A stretch of DNA of 64,000 nt, from contig CM030715.1 of NCBI GenBank assembly GCA_017979445.1, forward strand, positions 6,936,187 to 7,000,186, in the 5' to 3' direction. Below the pieces are notes generated by a model, which did not search any database, was not told the origin of the DNA, and saw nothing but the letters and a program-made list of their open reading frames with translations. The stretch is from Akebia trifoliata. Taxonomy: Eukaryota; Streptophyta; Magnoliopsida; Ranunculales; Lardizabalaceae. Both the position numbers and the translations under genes were made by a program. This document shows positions 60,153-64,000 of the stretch, piece by piece (positions within the stretch are counted from its first letter, which is position 1; every line of letters starts with the position of its first letter).

Positions 60153-61500
60153 TTTTTGAGTTTTGATCCAAATGAAAATATAAAGTTCCAATGGTAAGTT
60201 CTTGTGCAGTGGCTGTACCTAACACAATTTTTTTTTAATCAATAGTAAATGGGGCCTTGTATATTTTTTCTATCAAAATTGTAATGGAAGATATGGAGAA
60301 CTATGTCTAGGGGACAACCCAGTGTTCATCTGAAGCCACTGATGGTGATGGACCAATTATTTGATATTTTTTTTTTTTTGGCTAATTATTTGTTGATCTG
60401 TATTTGGATGTCATCTTTCATGTCCATGTATGGTTTTAAAACCTGGTATCTCTCATCTTATCCGTCGCAGAAGCCAAGTTGACTTGTCTGATATGGTGAC
60501 GAGACAAGACTGCTTAAATAAGTTCAAAATTATATCTTATTTTTATGTGAACAAATATTTAAATGAGTCCACGAATTTTATGATCGATCAATTGTCTTTA
60601 AACTCAATCCGGTTGGCTCAACTTGATTAAGTTTAGGGAGATAAATATGTTATTGCCATCCGGAGGAGGCTGCCTTCCTTATGAATTATGAAGAAATATT
60701 GATAAAATTTGTAAATGCATGTAGGAGCTGGATTTGTTGTTAAACCAGTTAAGATCTTTTCAACATCAATTTTCGTAAACTGATTTAAAATTTGAAATTA
60801 ATTGATTTTCTAAAGAAAATTCAAAATTAGTAAATTTATATATTTTTAAAACCAAAATCGATCAAAACTTGATAGGTTGCATTGAAAAAATGGACAAGAC
60901 TTGATTGATATTTTTCCTAATCAACGCATTTGCAAAGCTGATTATGATACTAATATCCATGGATCTCCATCATTACCAACAAAGTGTTACCCCCAATATG
61001 CACACATATATAGGCAGGGACGGTGCTAGTAAGGAGAGGCAGTAGGGCACTCGTCCCACAACTTTTGATACCCCTTATTTTCAGCTAATTACATGCCTTA
61101 TTTGCCTCCACTCCCTTCCCATTTGTCCCAACCCACTCGCCTCTCCAATTTTTGCACCCCCTACACCCAAATGTTTTGTAGATGAAATAGCCTCTTGACC
61201 TAGCCTTCTCTCACAAACTAATTGTAAATGGCCTAAATATCATTTTCTTCAACCTCTAACCAAAAACCTTGGAATTTCTTCCTAAAGCTATTCATCTTCA
61301 AGCTGTTAAGTGTATCATTAACTATAGTTTGATCCCACAACAAAAAAAATCGTTGCTCCCTCACTGTATATAGAGTCAATCTTGACTACTAAGAATGACT
61401 CATGAAAAAAAACACATGATCCCAATCCTTTAAATACAAAATCCAATGGTTGAGATTTATCCTTAGGATAAGTATCTCTAAGATTTGTGTTATCAAGATA
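60153..61500. other. Intergenic region, nothing defined
   Basis: Short open frames occur, but none resembles a known protein. There is an A/T-rich background. Confidence 0.4.
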
Positions 61501-61509
61501 TTCATAAAT

Positions 61510-62135
61510 CTCATCCATTGGATTTAAATTTTAAATCTAAGAGTTCAATGATCGTCCATTTTTAAACTTAAGATCTGGCTCTAAAACAAACTTTACCACA
61601 AACAAGAGGGCTGAGTTGTCATTTGGACCAACGGGGTAGTCCAAATGACCCGAATGTGGACCTTAGTCCATGCAACCTTTGGTGGATGGAGGCAATTCCA
61701 CTTGCCTAGGTCATGAAAAATCAAGGTTCAGAAGCTTCTGTGCGAGCACATTGTTTGTAGATATGGTATCCCATATACCTTCATTTTGTACAACTGGAAA
61801 CAATGATAAAGTCTTCTATAAGGTTTAGAGACCAAACAGTTATTTTCTACAAAAGGTATGCACAATGAAATGGATATATATATATATATGAACCCGTGGC
61901 ACATGGATGTAGGACATAAAATTTTATGATTGGAGACTGAAAACAGATACATTTTACATCAATGGATTTAAATTTGGGAGTTCAGCAGCCATCCATTTTC
62001 AAGAGTTAGATCTAACTAAAAAAAAAACATTTTTGAAATTTTCTTCAAAACTAATTCAGATCATGAAATCTAGAGGAATGAAGTGTCATTTGGACCAACG
62101 TGACAGTCCATAAAGCCCAAATGAGGTCTTTGGTC
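61510..62135 (+). repeat. Two diverged direct copies of a repeat module
   Basis: At 61519-61690 and 61962-62130 the phrases ggatttaaatttt / ggatttaaatttgggagttc, ccattttt/caa and gtcatttggaccaacg recur in the same order. The first phrases also match the cores at 12060-12330 and 58190-58460 on the other strand. Confidence 0.6.
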
Positions 62136-62148
62136 TAAGCTCTACATA

Positions 62149-62186
62149 TTGGGTGTGGGTGGGGGTGGGGGTGGGGGTGGGGGTTT
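62149..62186 (+). repeat. GGGGGT microsatellite
   Basis: Six-base units GGGGGT are repeated about six times; the run could fold as a G-quadruplex. Confidence 0.85.
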
Positions 62187-62295
62187 CCTCTTTGCTTCTT
62201 TAGAACATTCAAATTCACATTTCTCCTAATCATGGTGGCATACAATCTGCCTTTGCTGCACAAGGCCAAATCATCTCAATCTAACTTTCATTTTA

Positions 62296-62574
62296 GGCTA
62301 TGTTTAGATTGAGAGAAGTGAAACTCATTAATAGAAGAGAAGATAAGAGAAGTTCAATTTCTCTTCATCATGTTTGAATTGGCAGGAGAGAACTTGGAAC
62401 AACTTTGAAATTTTAAAATATCTTAAAAATGATCTAGGGGCAGAGTTGTAATTGTAAAATATTTTATACATTTCTCTCCTCTTCTCTCTCCCCACTTAAC
62501 AATTCAAGCAAGAGAAATGGAGAGAAACTCATTTATTTTCTTTTCTCTCCATTTCTCTCAATCCAAACATAGCA
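62296..62574. mobile_element. Tourist-like (PIF/Harbinger) MITE, 279 bp
   Basis: The ends GGCTATGTTTAGATTGAGAG and TGCTATGTTTGGATTGAGAG (inverted) are flanked by TTA target copies at 62293-62295 and 62575-62577, as expected for this family. Confidence 0.75.
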
Positions 62575-62641
62575 TTATTTTATCATTTTTCGGGATTACC
62601 TTTTTTTTTCACAAATGCGTTCATTTCTAATTTTATCATTC

Positions 62642-62869
62642 TCAATCTTTCAACTCATCCAAGAGCTGAAGACAATCTTTATTAACTTCATAAATATGAA
62701 ATGCAGAATTCAAGAAATCTAAGAAGATGTGCAGGTCCTGTGCACATGTTTCTTGTCTCTGTGCAAATCCAATAGAAACACCACTAGAAAGCATGAACAA
62801 TGGGAAGAATCCTTGTTCAGAACTTCCACTACATAAATAGTGGGATACAGGTCCATAGTCCTTATTCAC
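62642..62869 (-). other. Open frame of unknown nature, possible exon remnant
   Basis: It is a 75-codon frame starting MNKDYGPVSHYLCSGSSEQG and ending CLQLLDELKD. It reads like natural protein, not repeat translation, but I do not recognise it. No convincing partner exons were found, although a stretch VFDFEKPAFEELVEES lies upstream on the same strand near 62960-63010. It could be a gene scrap. Confidence 0.25.
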
Positions 62870-63352
62870 ATCTACTTTTCTGCTAAAAACCTCTATATAA
62901 ATATTTACAAAAACCTCATCTTCAACTCAATCCTCCCAAATGGCAGATATTACGAACTTGACTCCTCCACAAGTTCCTCAAATGCTGGTTTCTCAAAATC
63001 AAACACTAATGACTACTATTTTGTAAAATTAAAATAAAATAAAATCAGGAGTTATATTGTCACAGTAAGTGACTGATACTATGACATGGATACACATGTT
63101 CAAGTAGAACAATGTGCATTTCCAATAATCTACATTTAGATGCTCACCACTTGTAGATCATAAAATGAGCTAAATTTGCTCACAAAATTTTAAAAACTCT
63201 TATTTACATATTTGTTTGCTTGGTACAATACAAGAATAACATTGTAAAAAATGTCTTGAAATGAATATAGTAGAAGTCTACTACTAGAATAAGATCTGAT
63301 TCAGTCTATAAGCAGTGTAGTTATTGTAGTAGTGAAAATGTTCATAGTTCAT

Positions 63353-63509
63353 TCAACTTATCTCTTTGTTGTTCAGCATATGTAGAACGCTGTAAGCAGC
63401 TTCTTGGAAACGTTCCTTCTCTTCATCCATGATTTTCTTCCTTTCAATTGCAGACTCCTTGCACTTATCTATCTCTTCCATTATTCCAGCAGAGTTTTCA
63501 TCTATTTCA
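63353..63509 (-). CDS. Unidentified coiled-coil protein, last exon
   Basis: On the minus strand after acceptor ..acacag it encodes EIDENSAGIMEEIDKCKESA through ERFQEAAYSVLHMLNNKEIS and stops with TGA at 63353-63355. The heptad-like charged pattern suggests a coiled coil. The first base completes a codon with the upstream exon (AA|T). The gene is tail-to-tail with the ZFYVE26-like gene. I do not recognise the family. Confidence 0.65.
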
Positions 63510-63586
63510 CTGTGTTTTTATTTGTAAAATTGGACATTTCTATGAGTAGGGTGATAATATAGAACGTAACCGCATTGTTTTGAAAC

Positions 63587-63768
63587 AAATGGCTTGTTTT
63601 CAATCCCAAATCCCTATTATCTTAGTGGCCAACATAAGTAGATTTTTCAAGGTTAATTCTCATAATCAACTCACTTTAAATGGCTTGTTTTCAATCCCAA
63701 ATCCCTATTATCTTAGTGGCCAACATAAGTAGATTTTTCAAGGTTAATTCTCATAATCAACTCACTTT
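63587..63768 (-). repeat. Perfect 91-bp tandem duplication across an exon-intron border
   Basis: 63587-63677 and 63678-63768 are identical as read. The second copy includes the last three exon bases and the donor of the exon at 63766, so the first copy carries a duplicate donor (minus-strand AAAGTGAGTTGATT). Confidence 0.93.
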
Positions 63769-63817
63769 ATCATCTTGAGCATGTTTCCCATTGCTGCTTG
63801 CACCTGTTGTGAGACAT
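63766..63817 (-). CDS. Unidentified coiled-coil protein, penultimate exon
   Basis: It encodes (D)VSQQVQAAMGNMLKMI(N) between acceptor ..aattgcag and donor AAA|gtgagt. Its phase fits the exon at 63353-63509. The rest of the gene lies beyond 64000. Confidence 0.62.
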
Positions 63818-64000
63818 CTGCAATTCATCAAAGAAATAAAATAAAATAAAAAGAATGTAATAACAGAACCTTGTGAAACAGCCCTAAATTAATTTAAAAG
63901 AATTTTTTATAACAAACTAATCTAATCTGTTATTAAAAGAGGATGAAATTTGTGGATTGCCACATTGCACCACAAATCTTAACAGTTGCACCTACTATCA

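Overview
This window is nuclear DNA of a flowering plant, most likely a eudicot or other angiosperm with TE-rich introns. The evidence is GT-AG introns of up to 14 kb, Ty1/Copia elements primed by initiator-Met tRNA, plant-type LINEs, Helitrons, hAT, Tourist and Mutator-like MITEs, and a piece of plastid atpA. I cannot name the species.

The window is dominated by one plus-strand gene whose visible exons run from about 561 to a stop codon at 60073. I could assemble 31 exons (5,964 nt, 1,987 codons plus stop) with every splice phase compatible. The protein is the plant counterpart of ZFYVE26/spastizin (Arabidopsis At2g25730-like), a large alpha-helical solenoid protein. The 5' end lies upstream of the window. 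No FYVE zinc finger is visible in the part present.

The introns are swollen by transposons. Intron 1679-10483 holds a LINE scrap, a hAT-like element with a Helitron inside it, a young minus-strand Copia element (3892-9412), and an organelle-like filler block next to the following exon. Intron 11091-25327 uses a GC donor. It contains a relict Copia gag, an antisense LINE ORF1, a plastid atpA fragment and an old Copia element (18233-23780) inserted in a LINE. Intron 27697-33574 carries two LINE copies and a Helitron. Intron 42466-50452 carries a three-level nest: a LINE split by Copia element 3 (43708-49633), itself split by a 787-bp hAT element. Smaller introns carry SINEs, MITEs, Helitrons and a 566-bp Mutator-type MITE.

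Downstream of 60073 the sequence is repeat-rich, including a Tourist MITE and a GGGGGT array. The last two exons of a second, minus-strand gene lie at 63353-63817, tail-to-tail with the big gene. The intron between them carries a perfect 91-bp tandem duplication that copies a splice donor.

The most unusual signal is that all three Copia elements, whose leader sequences differ, carry degenerate tandem arrays with a 31-bp period between primer-binding site and gag. 31 is not a multiple of 3, so the arrays are unlikely to be coding.
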